The position numbers and the translations under genes were made by a program. A stretch of DNA of 64,000 nucleotides from positions 22,734-86,733 of the forward strand of contig JBAZXW010000019.1 of NCBI GenBank assembly GCA_041659605.1. Reading direction: 5' to 3'. The DNA comes from Solimonas sp041659605. GTDB taxonomy: Bacteria > Pseudomonadota > Gammaproteobacteria > Nevskiales > Nevskiaceae. A model generated the notes under the pieces. The model had not been told where the DNA came from, searched no databases, and saw nothing but the letters and a program-made list of their open reading frames with translations. Shown here piece after piece: positions 35,901 through 45,170 of the stretch. Position 1 is the stretch's first letter; every line of letters starts with the position of its first letter.

Positions 35901-36892
35901 TGCAGGGAGTCGGGCTTTGCGTCGCCGAACAGTTCCCGCGTCTCGCCGTGCTGCAGCACCCAGAAGCGGTCGTGCGAAATGCCGGCGTCGTCGAGCGCAC
36001 GGCGCAGGCGCTGCGGCGGCTCGTCGAGCGGTTCCTCGGTAAGCCGAAACGTGCCCCAGTGCATCGCCACCGACTGGCGGCTGCCGATGTCGCGGTGGAT
36101 CTTCACCGCGTCCTCGGGATTGACGTGCATGAACTGCATGAACCAGCGCGGTTCGTAGGCGCCGATTGGCAGCAGCGCGAGGTCGATCGGCGCAAAGCGC
36201 GCGCCGATGTCGGCAAAGTCCGCCGAGTAGCCGCTGTCGCCGGCGAAGTAGACGCGTCGGTCCTGCGCCTCGACCACGAAGCCGCACCAGAGCGTGGCAT
36301 TGCGGTCGCTGGCATTGCGGCCGGAGAAATGCTGCGCCGGCACCGCATGCACGCGCAGGCCGGCGACCTCCGCGCTCTGCCACCAGTCGAGTTCGATCAC
36401 GCGCTCGATGCGGTGCTGCGCGAACCAGCGCTTCAGGCCCAGCGGCACGACGAAGTGCAGCTGCGGGTGCTCGTGCGCTAGCCGGCGCACGGTCGCTTCG
36501 TCGAGATGGTCGTAGTGGTTGTGCGAGATCAGCGCCAGATCCAGCGGCGGCAGGTCGGCGTGGTGCAGTGACGGCGGATTGAGTCGCTGCGGCCCGGCGA
36601 AACCGAGCGGCGAGGCCCGCTCGCTCAGGTGCGGGTCAGTCACCAGATTGCGCCCGCCCAGCTGCAGCAGGAAGCTCGCATGGCCGATCCAGGTCAGCGT
36701 GTCCTGCGTGCGGTTGTGCCGCAGCCGTTCGACGGGCGGGCGCAGCACCGTGAACTGCGGCTTGCGGTAGGGCTTGAGCAGAAAGCCCGGCAGCCAGCGC
36801 AGCACGTCGAAGCCGCCATGCTGGTCGATGGTGTGGTTGTTGCGAAAGCCGCGGACCGTGTGGTGCCGCGGGCGGGAAGAAGAGTCAGCCAT
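35894..36892 (-). CDS. MBL-fold hydrolase, NAPE-PLD/UlaG-like
   Basis: 332 residues. Zinc ligands in SHNHYDHLD (His124, His126, Asp128, His129), GDSGYS and a late MHWGTFRL. The N-terminal RGFRNNH and WIGHASFLLQ segments match the N-acyl-phosphatidylethanolamine phospholipase D-like branch (RomA-type). Probably a phosphodiesterase; the substrate is unknown. Confidence 0.85.
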   Translation of the reverse strand: MADSSSRPRHHTVRGFRNNHTIDQHGGFDVLRWLPGFLLKPYRKPQFTVLRPPVERLRHNRTQDTLTWIGHASFLLQLGGRNLVTDPHLSERASPLGFAGPQRLNPPSLHHADLPPLDLALISHNHYDHLDEATVRRLAHEHPQLHFVVPLGLKRWFAQHRIERVIELDWWQSAEVAGLRVHAVPAQHFSGRNASDRNATLWCGFVVEAQDRRVYFAGDSGYSADFADIGARFAPIDLALLPIGAYEPRWFMQFMHVNPEDAVKIHRDIGSRQSVAMHWGTFRLTEEPLDEPPQRLRRALDDAGISHDRFWVLQHGETRELFGDAKPDSLQR

Positions 36893-37011
36893 TGGCGCGG
36901 TGGCGTCGGATCAGGCGCTTACGGTAGCAGGCCCGCGGCCGGGCGCAAGCGCGCGACTTCGGCAACGCCTGCGGGTATCCTTCGCGGGCTTTTTCGCCCG
37001 TGATCCTGACC

Positions 37012-38388
37012 ATGCAGCTCCACAACACGCTCTCCGGCCGCAAGGAGGAATTCGTTCCGCTCGATCCGCAGCGGGTGACGATGTACGTTTGCGGGCCGAC
37101 GGTCTACAGCTACGCCCATATCGGCAACGCGCGTCCGGCCGTGGTGTTCGACGTGCTCGCGCGGGTGCTGCGGCGGCGATTTGCGAGCGTCGTCTACGCG
37201 CGCAACATCACCGACATCGACGACAAGATCAACGCGGCGGCGGCGAAGGAGGGCGTCGATATCGGCGTCATCACGCAGCGCTTCGCGGCGATCTACCGCG
37301 AGGACATGGCGGCGCTGGGCGTACTGCCGCCGGATTTTGAGCCGCGCGTGACCGCGCACCTGGAGCCGATCATCGACATGATTCGGCGCTTGGTCGCCGC
37401 GGGGCATGCCTACGAAGCGCAGGGCCACGTCCTGTTTCACACGCTCAGCTTCAAGGAATACGGCCAGCTGTCCGGCCGCGACGAGCAGGCGCTGATGGCC
37501 GGCGCGCGCGTTGAGGTCGCGCCGTACAAGAAGCACGCCGGCGATTTCGTGCTGTGGAAACCGTCGACGCCGGAGCAGCCGGGCTGGGATTCACCCTGGG
37601 GCCGCGGCCGGCCGGGATGGCACATCGAGTGCTCGGCAATGGCCGAGGCGCTGCTGGGCGAGACCATCGACATCCACGGCGGCGGACACGACCTGATCTT
37701 TCCGCACCACGAGAACGAGATTGCGCAGTCGACCTGCGCCCACGGCGGCAAGGTGTTCGCGCGCTACTGGCTGCACAACGGCTTCCTCAATGTCGACAGC
37801 CAGAAGATGTCGAAGTCGATCGGCAACGTGCTGCTGGTGCATGAGCTGCTCAAGCACCTGCCGGGCGAGGCGATCCGCCTGGTGCTGCTGACCGGGCACT
37901 ACCGCCAACCGATCGACTGGACCGACGAAGTCGTCGCCGAGTCGCGCAAGAAGCTGGACCGGCTCTACGGCGCGCTGCGCGATCTGGGCGACATCGCGCC
38001 CGCCGATGGCGTGAAGGCGCCGCAGGCTTTCATCGATGCGCTCGAAGACGACGTCAACACGCCGATGGCGCTGGCCGAGCTGTTCGAACTCGCGCGCGCG
38101 GCGAACAAAGCGGAGTCGGTCGCCGACAAGGCGCGCATCAAGGCGCAGATGCTGGATGCCGGCGCCATGCTGGGTCTGCTGCAGCAGAAGCCGGCGGACT
38201 GGTTTGCGTGGGCGCCGCAGGTCGACGGACGCCCGACGGCTGAGGAGATCGAAGCGCTGCTGATTCAGCGCGCCGATGCGCGCAAGAACAAGCAGTGGGC
38301 CGAGTCCGACCGCATCCGCGACGAGCTCAAGGCGCGTGGCGTGCTGATCGAAGACTCGAAGGACGGGCAGCGCTGGCGCTACGTCTGA
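37012..38388 (+). CDS. cysS: Cysteinyl-tRNA synthetase CysS
   Basis: Class I synthetase that charges tRNA-Cys. About 458 residues. CGPTVYSYAHIGNAR contains the zinc Cys and the HIGH-like motif, GWHIECSAMAEALLG and HGGGHDLIFPHHENE carry zinc ligands, and KMSKSIGN is the KMSKS loop. The ATG at 37012 is preferred over GTG at 37000 because MQLHNTLSGRKEEF matches the family N-terminus. Its 3' end overlaps the convergent DUF934 gene by 10 bp. Confidence 0.96.
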   Translation: MQLHNTLSGRKEEFVPLDPQRVTMYVCGPTVYSYAHIGNARPAVVFDVLARVLRRRFASVVYARNITDIDDKINAAAAKEGVDIGVITQRFAAIYREDMAALGVLPPDFEPRVTAHLEPIIDMIRRLVAAGHAYEAQGHVLFHTLSFKEYGQLSGRDEQALMAGARVEVAPYKKHAGDFVLWKPSTPEQPGWDSPWGRGRPGWHIECSAMAEALLGETIDIHGGGHDLIFPHHENEIAQSTCAHGGKVFARYWLHNGFLNVDSQKMSKSIGNVLLVHELLKHLPGEAIRLVLLTGHYRQPIDWTDEVVAESRKKLDRLYGALRDLGDIAPADGVKAPQAFIDALEDDVNTPMALAELFELARAANKAESVADKARIKAQMLDAGAMLGLLQQKPADWFAWAPQVDGRPTAEEIEALLIQRADARKNKQWAESDRIRDELKARGVLIEDSKDGQRWRYV

Positions 38389-38873
38389 CGCGCGGTCGCG
38401 GGCAGGCGGCGCCTGGACGGACGCTGATACCAGGCGGTGTCGGCCGTGCTCAGCAAGCGCGCGAGGAATTCCTCGGCATGCTGGTCGGCGCGCAGCACGT
38501 AGGCGTTAAAGCCGCAGCGCGCCAGCTGCACCGCTTGATCCACGACGACTGCACTGCCGCGCGCGCGCAGCTCGCCGGTAAATCCGTAGCGGTCGCGCAG
38601 CACGCGCGCCTGGCTGTAGGCGCGGCCATCGCCGAACGTGGGGAACTGCAGCTCGATCAGCGGGCGGTCCGCAAGCGCGGTCCAGACGGTGTCGATGTCC
38701 GTGGTATTGGGCAGGCTGACGCCGATCACCACATCGCTTCCTGTGGTCGGTCGAAGCTCGAGCCAGCGCGCGAGCGGCACGATGAACCTGCCCGTTGCCG
38801 GCAGCGGCTGGTCGTCGGCCAGCGCGACGAAGTCGTCGGCCGCGATTTCGGTGTTGCGAATGAACTCACTCAT
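38379..38873 (-). CDS. DUF934 family protein associated with sulfite reductase
   Basis: 164-residue protein of the DUF934 family (VSLPNTTDIDTVWTALADRPLIELQFPTFGDGRAYSQARVLRDRYGF). Family genes are almost always beside cysI/cysH, and a role supporting sulfite reductase is inferred, possibly replacing the missing flavoprotein subunit. Start ATG at 38873 overlaps the cysI stop (ATGA). Confidence 0.88.
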   Translation of the reverse strand: MSEFIRNTEIAADDFVALADDQPLPATGRFIVPLARWLELRPTTGSDVVIGVSLPNTTDIDTVWTALADRPLIELQFPTFGDGRAYSQARVLRDRYGFTGELRARGSAVVVDQAVQLARCGFNAYVLRADQHAEEFLARLLSTADTAWYQRPSRRRLPATARQT

Positions 38874-40540
38874 GCGGCCACCGCATCTTCGCTGTACAGG
38901 CGCGTCTTGAACGGCGCCATGCCGACGCGGCGATAGCACTGCAGAAAGGTTTCGTCTTCGTCGCGGCGCTGCCCGAGATAGGTCTCGACGATGCGCACGA
39001 CGGCGCCGGCGATCTCGTCGCGGCTGAACGACGGGCCGGTGCGGTCGCCCAGGCTGGCGTCGTTCTCGGCACTGCCGCCGAGCGTGACCTGGTACCACTC
39101 CTCGCCTTTCTTGTCGACGCCGAGGATGCCGATGTGGCCGACCGTGTGATGGCCGCAGCCGTTCATGCAGCCGGACATCTTCAGCTTGATCTCGCCGATG
39201 TCATACAGATGGTCGAGCGAATCGAAGCGGTCGTTGATGTCCGCGGCGACGCCGATCGAGCCGGCGTTGGCGAGCGAGCAGAAATCCAGGCCCGGGCAGC
39301 AGATCATGTCGGTGAGCAGGCCGATATTCGGCGTCGCCAGACCGGCGGCCTTGAGCGCCTGCCAGAGCGAGTAGACGTCTTTCTGGGCGACGTCGGCGAG
39401 CACCAGGTTCTGGTCGTGCGTCGCGCGCACTTCGCCGAAGCTGTAGAGCTTCGCCAGTTCGGCGACGAGATCCATCTGTGCAGCGGTGATGTCGCCGGGC
39501 GCGACGCCCAGCGGCTTGAGCGAGACGAATACGGCCTTGTAGCCCGGCACGCGGTGTTCGCGCACGTTGCGGCGCACGAACGACGCGAAGGCGCTGTCGG
39601 CAGCCAACGCGGCGGCATAGCTGCGGTCGGCATCGGCGCCCGCCGCGTACGAATGGGGCGTGAAATGCGCCTTCATGCGCTGCAGCTCGTCTGGATTCAG
39701 GGTGAACGCGGCCTTGTCGATCTGCGCCCACTCGGCTTCGACCAGTTCGGTGAACTTGGCCGGTCCCAGCTCCTTGACCAGGATCTTGATGCGCGCGCGA
39801 TGGATGTTGTCGCGCCGGCCGAGGCGGTTGTAGACGCGCAGGACCGCTTCCAGGTACGAGAGCAGGTCGGCTTCCGGCAGGAACTCGCGGATCTTGTGCG
39901 CCAGCATCGGCATGCGGCCAAGGCCACCGCCGACGAAGATGCTGTAGCCGAGTTCACCCGTCTCGTTGCGCACGATGTGCACACCGACATCGTGCACCCG
40001 CGTCGCCGCGCGATCGGTCGTCGACGACGAGAACGCGAACTTGAACTTGCGCGGCAGCCAGTTGAACTCGGGGTGGAAGGTCGCCCACTGGCGGGTGATC
40101 TCGCAGTAGGGACGCGGATCGACCAGCTCGTCCCGGGCGACGCCGGCGAGGTGATCGGCGGTGATGTTGCGGATGCAGTTGCCCGAGGTCTGGATCGCGT
40201 GCATCTCGACCGACGCCAGGTCGGCGAGGATGTCCGGGACGGTTTCGAGCTTCGGCCAGTTGAACTGGATGTTCTGGCGCGTCGTGAAATGGCCGTAACC
40301 CTTGTCGTAGGTACGGGCGATGTGCGCGAGCATGTGCACCTGCTTCGACGACAGCAGGCCGTAGGGAATCGAGATGCGCAGCATCGGCGCGAAGCGCTGC
40401 AGATACAGGCCGTTGCGCAGGCGCAGCGCGCGGAACTCATCCTCCGGCAGCTGGCCGGCGAGGAAACGCTGCGTCTGGTCGCGGAACTCGGCGACGCGCT
40501 GGTCGACCAGGGCCTGATCGTATTCGTCGTAGCGGTACAT
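38870..40540 (-). CDS. cysI: Sulfite reductase hemoprotein, CysI-type (nitrite/sulfite reductase)
   Basis: Siroheme/[4Fe-4S] enzyme that reduces sulfite to sulfide. About 556 residues. The cluster/siroheme ligands are Cys415 and Cys421 (CCPGLDFC, C-x5-C) and Cys458 and Cys462 (GCMNGCGHH, C-x3-C). Siroheme-binding RNGLYLQRF and FTTRQNIQFNWP are present. No CysJ flavoprotein is seen; electrons may come from ferredoxin or a DUF934-linked route. The start MYRYDEYDQ at 40540 gives the family N-terminus. Followed by DUF934, with cysB and cysG near. Confidence 0.92.
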   Translation of the reverse strand: MYRYDEYDQALVDQRVAEFRDQTQRFLAGQLPEDEFRALRLRNGLYLQRFAPMLRISIPYGLLSSKQVHMLAHIARTYDKGYGHFTTRQNIQFNWPKLETVPDILADLASVEMHAIQTSGNCIRNITADHLAGVARDELVDPRPYCEITRQWATFHPEFNWLPRKFKFAFSSSTTDRAATRVHDVGVHIVRNETGELGYSIFVGGGLGRMPMLAHKIREFLPEADLLSYLEAVLRVYNRLGRRDNIHRARIKILVKELGPAKFTELVEAEWAQIDKAAFTLNPDELQRMKAHFTPHSYAAGADADRSYAAALAADSAFASFVRRNVREHRVPGYKAVFVSLKPLGVAPGDITAAQMDLVAELAKLYSFGEVRATHDQNLVLADVAQKDVYSLWQALKAAGLATPNIGLLTDMICCPGLDFCSLANAGSIGVAADINDRFDSLDHLYDIGEIKLKMSGCMNGCGHHTVGHIGILGVDKKGEEWYQVTLGGSAENDASLGDRTGPSFSRDEIAGAVVRIVETYLGQRRDEDETFLQCYRRVGMAPFKTRLYSEDAVAA

Positions 40541-40651
40541 CGTCGGAATGCGGGTCGGGCGGAATGCGTGGCAGTTCGGTGGCGCGCAGCCTACCAACAC
40601 CTCCTGATGCACCGAAGGGGATTGCAGACCTAAGGTCAGAACGAAGCGTTA

Positions 40652-41626
40652 TTAGGGGATGACGGGAATCCGCTGCAGCGTCAGCTTGCGGCGCTCTTCG
40701 GGTTCGGCCACCGCGCTGATTTCTTCGACCAGTTCGCGCTTGAGATGCGGCGCGAAGGTCTGCAGGAAGTCGTACATGTAGCCGCGCAGGAACAGCCCGC
40801 GCCGAAAGCCGATGTGGGTGACGCTGGGCTCGAACAGGTGATCGACCGGCAGGCGCACCAGGTCGCGGTCGGTGCGCTCGTCGTAGGCCATGTTGGCGAT
40901 GATGCCGATGCCCAGGCCGAGGCGGACGTAAGTCTTGATGACGTCGGCATCGACCGCGGTCAGGACGACGTCGGGCTTGAGCCCGTGCGCCGTGAACGCC
41001 TGGTCGAGCTTGGAGCGGCCGGTGAAGCCGAAGGTGTAGGTGACGATCGGGTATTGCGCGATGTCGCGCAGTTCGATCTGCTTGAGCTTGGTCAGCGGGT
41101 GCTCGGGCTTGACCAGCACGCAGCGGTTCCAGCGGTAGCAGGGCAGCATCACCAGGCTGTCGAAGTGATGCATGGCTTCGGTGGCGATGGCGAAGTCGGC
41201 CTGGCTGTCGGCGGCCATCTTGGCGATCTGCGGCGGCGAGCCCTGGTGCAGGTGCAGGGTCACGCGCGGATAGCGCTTGCGAAAGGCGGTGATCACCGGC
41301 GGCAGCGCGTAGCGCGCCTGCGTGTGCGTGGTCGCGATCGACAGGTCGCCGCGATCGGTGTCGTGGAACTCGGCGGCGACGCGCTCGATGTTGTCGACCT
41401 CGCCGAGCAACAGGCGGGCGTGCTCGAGGATGCGCTGACCGGCCGGCGTGATCTCCGACAGGTGCTTGCCGCTGCGCACGAAGATATCGACGCCCAGCTC
41501 TTCTTCGAGCAGGCGGATCTGCTTGCTCACGCCCGGCTGCGACGTGTACAGCGCCTCGGCGGCGGCGGTGACGTTGAGGCCGCGCTGGGCGACTTCATGG
41601 ATGTAACGCAGCTGACGGAGTTTCAT
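40652..41626 (-). CDS. cysB: CysB, LysR-type regulator of sulfur assimilation
   Basis: 324-residue LysR-type activator that responds to N-acetylserine and controls cys genes. The N-terminal winged HTH reads KLRQLRYIHEVAQRGLNVTAAAEAL, a near-diagnostic CysB/Cbl N-terminus, followed by TSQPGVSKQIRLLEEELG. The effector domain contains TTHTQARYALP, also typical of CysB. Divergent from cysG; 111 bp upstream of cysI on the same strand. Confidence 0.94.
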   Translation of the reverse strand: MKLRQLRYIHEVAQRGLNVTAAAEALYTSQPGVSKQIRLLEEELGVDIFVRSGKHLSEITPAGQRILEHARLLLGEVDNIERVAAEFHDTDRGDLSIATTHTQARYALPPVITAFRKRYPRVTLHLHQGSPPQIAKMAADSQADFAIATEAMHHFDSLVMLPCYRWNRCVLVKPEHPLTKLKQIELRDIAQYPIVTYTFGFTGRSKLDQAFTAHGLKPDVVLTAVDADVIKTYVRLGLGIGIIANMAYDERTDRDLVRLPVDHLFEPSVTHIGFRRGLFLRGYMYDFLQTFAPHLKRELVEEISAVAEPEERRKLTLQRIPVIP

Positions 41627-41715
41627 GCTTCGACCGGAAGTCCGCTGGCAGGGTATATGCGTTTCTTGCCTCGAAGTATAGGCTGTTATGCCATTTGTCG
41701 AAGTCCTGTAATGCG

Positions 41716-43122
41716 ATGACGTCCGGTTCCTGGCCTTACTACCCGGTGTTCATGCGCCTGCGCGGCCAGCGCGTGCTGCTGGTCGGCGGCGGCGAAGTCG
41801 CGGCGCGCAAGCTGCGCCTGCTGTTGCGCGCCGACGCGCGCGTGCACGTGGTGGCCGAGCAACTCAACGACGAGCTTGCGGAGCTGTGCGCGAGCGGCGA
41901 AGCGGTACATGCCGGCGTCGCCTTCGAGCCGCGACAGCTGGGCGGCTGCCGGCTCGCGGTCGCCGCGACCGACGATGCGGCGCTGAACCGGCGCGTGGCC
42001 GATGCGGCCGAGGCGCAGGGCATCCCGGTCAACGTCGTCGACGACTCGACCCTGAGCAGTTTCGTGACGCCGGCGATCGTCGACCGCTCGCCGCTGCTGA
42101 TCGCGATCTCGACCGGCGGCGCCGCGCCGGTGCTTGCGCGCCGCCTGCGCGAGCGCCTCGAAGCGATGCTGCCGTCCGCGTACGGCCGGCTGGCCGCGTT
42201 CATGCACAGCCGCCGCGAATCCGTGCGCAGCGCCGCCGCGCACACCGCGCGCCGTGCGATCTGGGAGCGCTTTCTCGACAGTCCGGCCGCCGAGCAGGTG
42301 CTGACGGGCAACGAGGCGCGCGCGACGAGCGATCTGCAGGAGATGGCGCAGCAGCGCGCCGGGGTTGGCGAGGCCAAGGGAGAGGTGTATCTGGTCGGTG
42401 CGGGTCCGGGCGATCCGGACCTGCTGACCTTCAAGGCCCTGCGGCTGATGCAGCAGTGCGATGTCGTGCTCTATGACCGGCTGGTCGCACCGGAAATCCT
42501 GGAGCTGGTGCGACGCGACGCGCGGCGCATGTTCGTCGGCAAGGCGCGCAGCCAGCATGCGGTGCCGCAGGACGAGATCAACGACGAGCTGGTTCGGCTG
42601 GCGCAGTCGGGCCAGCGCGTGCTGCGCCTCAAGGGCGGCGATCCCTTCATCTTCGGCCGCGGCGGCGAGGAGATCGACCGCCTGATGGAGCACGGCATTC
42701 CGTTCCAGGTCGTGCCAGGCATCACCGCCGCGAGCGGCTGCTCGGCCTACGCCGGCATTCCCCTGACGCACCGCGACTACGCACAGGCCTGCGTGTTCGT
42801 CACCGGCCACGCACGAGCGGACGGCACGCTGGACCTGCACTGGGACCAGCTCGCGCGGCGCGGCCAGACGGTTGTCGTCTACATGGGGCTCGCCACGCTG
42901 CCAGAGTTGTGCGCGCGCCTGATCGAGCACGGTCTGCCACCCGATTGGCCGGCGGCGATGATCGACGACGGCACTTCGCCGCGTCAGCGCGTGATCGCCG
43001 GCACGCTCGCCGATCTGCCGCAGCGTGTATCCGAAGCGAACCTCAAGGGACCGAGCCTGCTGATTGTCGGCGAGGTCGTGCGCCTGCGCGAACGGCTTTC
43101 CTGGCGCGGCGAATCATCGTAG
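41716..43122 (+). CDS. cysG: CysG, siroheme synthase (fused)
   Basis: Makes the siroheme needed by the sulfite reductase next door. About 468 residues: the N-terminal precorrin-2 dehydrogenase/sirohydrochlorin ferrochelatase (NAD loop LLVGGGEVAARK) up to about 215, then the SAM-dependent uroporphyrinogen III methyltransferase starting EVYLVGAGPGDPDLLT at residue 223. ATG 41716 is preferred; TTG at 41695 would add seven residues. The intergenic 89 bp to divergent cysB probably hold promoters for both. Confidence 0.95.
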   Translation: MTSGSWPYYPVFMRLRGQRVLLVGGGEVAARKLRLLLRADARVHVVAEQLNDELAELCASGEAVHAGVAFEPRQLGGCRLAVAATDDAALNRRVADAAEAQGIPVNVVDDSTLSSFVTPAIVDRSPLLIAISTGGAAPVLARRLRERLEAMLPSAYGRLAAFMHSRRESVRSAAAHTARRAIWERFLDSPAAEQVLTGNEARATSDLQEMAQQRAGVGEAKGEVYLVGAGPGDPDLLTFKALRLMQQCDVVLYDRLVAPEILELVRRDARRMFVGKARSQHAVPQDEINDELVRLAQSGQRVLRLKGGDPFIFGRGGEEIDRLMEHGIPFQVVPGITAASGCSAYAGIPLTHRDYAQACVFVTGHARADGTLDLHWDQLARRGQTVVVYMGLATLPELCARLIEHGLPPDWPAAMIDDGTSPRQRVIAGTLADLPQRVSEANLKGPSLLIVGEVVRLRERLSWRGESS

Positions 43123-43187
43123 CCGCGTAGCCCGGACGGAGTCCGGGGAAACACAGTGGCGACGCCCCGGGCTGCGCCCGGGCTACC
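43120..43187. repeat. REP-like element, family B
   Basis: TCGTAGCCGCGTAGCCCGGACGGAGTCCGGGG ... CCCGGGCTGCGCCCGGGCTACC, the same family as 35836-35900. It fills the cysG-dxs convergent gap; the cysG UAG stop lies in its first GTAG. Confidence 0.7.
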
Positions 43188-43188
43188 G

Positions 43189-45066
43189 CTAACCGGCCTG
43201 CGCGGAGCTGGAGCGGTCCAGATCGCGGCTACGCAGGCGCTTCTGGATCGCGCGCTGGATGCCGGCGGTGTCGAGGCCGCACAGGGCCATCAGTTCCTCG
43301 CGCGTGCCGTGTTCGACGAAATGGTCGGGCAGCCCGAGGTTGAGCACCGGCACGGTATGGTGCTGCGCCACCAGCACCTCGTTGACGCCGGAGCCGGCGC
43401 CGCCGACGCGGGCGTTGTCTTCGAGCGTCACCAGCAGGTCGTTCTCGTTGGCGAGTTCGAGGATCAGTTCGGTATCGAGCGGCTTGACGAAGCGCATGTC
43501 GGCAACGACCGCGTCAAATATTTCCGCGGCCTCGATCGCCGGTTGCACCATCGCGCCGAAGGCGAGGATGGCGACGCGCGGGCGGCGGCGACCATGCGCC
43601 TCGCGCACGATGCGGCCCTTGCCGATCGCCAGCGGCTTGGGCTCGCGCTCGCAGGCGACGCCGGTGCCGGTGCCGCGCGGATAGCGCACCGCACTGGGCT
43701 GGCTCAGCGTGAGTCCGGTGCTGAGCATGCGCCGGCATTCGTTCTCGTCCGCCGGCGCCATCACCACCAGGTTGGGGATGCAGCGCAGGTAGGACAGGTC
43801 GAAGGCGCCGTGATGCGTCGCGCCGTCGGCGCCGACCAGGCCGCCGCGGTCGATCGCGAACAGCACCGGCAGGTTCTGAATCGCGACGTCGTGGATCAGC
43901 TGGTCGTAGCCGCGCTGCAGGAAAGTCGAGTAGATCGCGCACACCGGCTTGAGACCTTCGCAGGCCAGACCGGCGGACAGCGTGACGGCATGTTGTTCGG
44001 CAATGCCGACGTCAAAGTAGCGTTCCGGGAAACGCTGGGCGAATTCGACCAGGCCGGAGCCTTCGCGCATCGCCGGCGTGATCGCGACCACGCTGGAGTC
44101 CGCGGTCGCGGCCTCGCACAGCCAGTCGCCGAATACCTGTGTGTAGCTGGGCTTGACCGCCGCCTTCTTGCCCGGAAACGCACCGGTGACCGGATCGAAC
44201 TGGGCGACGCCGTGATACTTGATCGGGTCGGCCTCGGCCGGATCGAAGCCCTTGCCCTTGACGGTGAGCACGTGCAGCAGCTGCGGGCCCTTGGCGTCCT
44301 TGAGGCGGTCCAGCGCCTCGGTCAGCGCGCCGAGATCATGGCCGTCGATCGGGCCGTGATAGGTAAAGCCCAGCGTTTCGAACATCCCGCCCGGATTGTC
44401 GAGGTGCGCCTCGTTGTGCTCGTCGGCGAGCGGGCGCGTGCCGTGCGGCGCCGGCATGCCCATTTTTTTGAGCAGGCGCGCCGAATGGTTGCGCAGCGCG
44501 CCGACGTTCTCGGAGATCGACATGTCGTTGTCGTTGTAGATCGCGAGCAGGTCGAGCTTGAGATGGCCGGCGTGATTGAGCGCCTCGAAGGCCATGCCCG
44601 CGGTCATGCCGCCGTCGCCGATCACGGCGACGACGCGGCGCTTCTCGTTCTTCAGGCGCACTGCGGCGGCCATGCCGGCAGCGGCGGAGATCGAGGTCGA
44701 CGAGTGGCCAACGCCGAAGGTGTCGTATTCGCTCTCGGCGCGAAGGCAGAATGGCGCCAGTCCTTCGAGGCGGCGGATCGTCTCCAGGCGTGCGCGGCGG
44801 CCGGTCAGCATCTTGTGCGGGTAGGCTTGATGGCCGACATCCCAGACCAGGCGGTCGTGCGGCGTGTCGAAGCAGCGATGCAGGGCGATCGACAGCTCGA
44901 CCGTGCCCAGGTTGGCGGCGAAATGTCCGCCGATGCGGCCCAGCGTCTCGATCAGGTAGCGCCGCATCTCCACCGCGAGGTGCGGCAGGTCCTCCGACGC
45001 GAGACGGCGCAGATCGGCGGGCGTCTGCACGTTGCCGAGGAGGGCATAGCCGGGAATTTCGGTCAT
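43189..45066 (-). CDS. dxs: 1-deoxy-D-xylulose-5-phosphate synthase Dxs
   Basis: First enzyme of the MEP isoprenoid pathway (pyruvate + glyceraldehyde 3-phosphate, ThDP-dependent). About 625 residues. ThDP/Mg motif GDGGMTAGMAFEALN (~150-164) with NDNDMSISENVG, catalytic DVGHQAYPHK near the start, and transketolase-like C-terminal domains. The start MTEIPGYALL at 45066 fits the family; ATG 45090 is an alternative. Downstream of ispA, xseB on the same strand. Confidence 0.96.
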   Translation of the reverse strand: MTEIPGYALLGNVQTPADLRRLASEDLPHLAVEMRRYLIETLGRIGGHFAANLGTVELSIALHRCFDTPHDRLVWDVGHQAYPHKMLTGRRARLETIRRLEGLAPFCLRAESEYDTFGVGHSSTSISAAAGMAAAVRLKNEKRRVVAVIGDGGMTAGMAFEALNHAGHLKLDLLAIYNDNDMSISENVGALRNHSARLLKKMGMPAPHGTRPLADEHNEAHLDNPGGMFETLGFTYHGPIDGHDLGALTEALDRLKDAKGPQLLHVLTVKGKGFDPAEADPIKYHGVAQFDPVTGAFPGKKAAVKPSYTQVFGDWLCEAATADSSVVAITPAMREGSGLVEFAQRFPERYFDVGIAEQHAVTLSAGLACEGLKPVCAIYSTFLQRGYDQLIHDVAIQNLPVLFAIDRGGLVGADGATHHGAFDLSYLRCIPNLVVMAPADENECRRMLSTGLTLSQPSAVRYPRGTGTGVACEREPKPLAIGKGRIVREAHGRRRPRVAILAFGAMVQPAIEAAEIFDAVVADMRFVKPLDTELILELANENDLLVTLEDNARVGGAGSGVNEVLVAQHHTVPVLNLGLPDHFVEHGTREELMALCGLDTAGIQRAIQKRLRSRDLDRSSSAQAG

Positions 45067-45170
45067 CGGAGCTGGGTCAGCGCGATGCACCTCGATGGTG
45101 CGCGCGCATTGTAAGAGATGTCAGCCCGGCATTATCCGGGAATGCTGCAACGCGCAAAAGTGCCCCCCGA

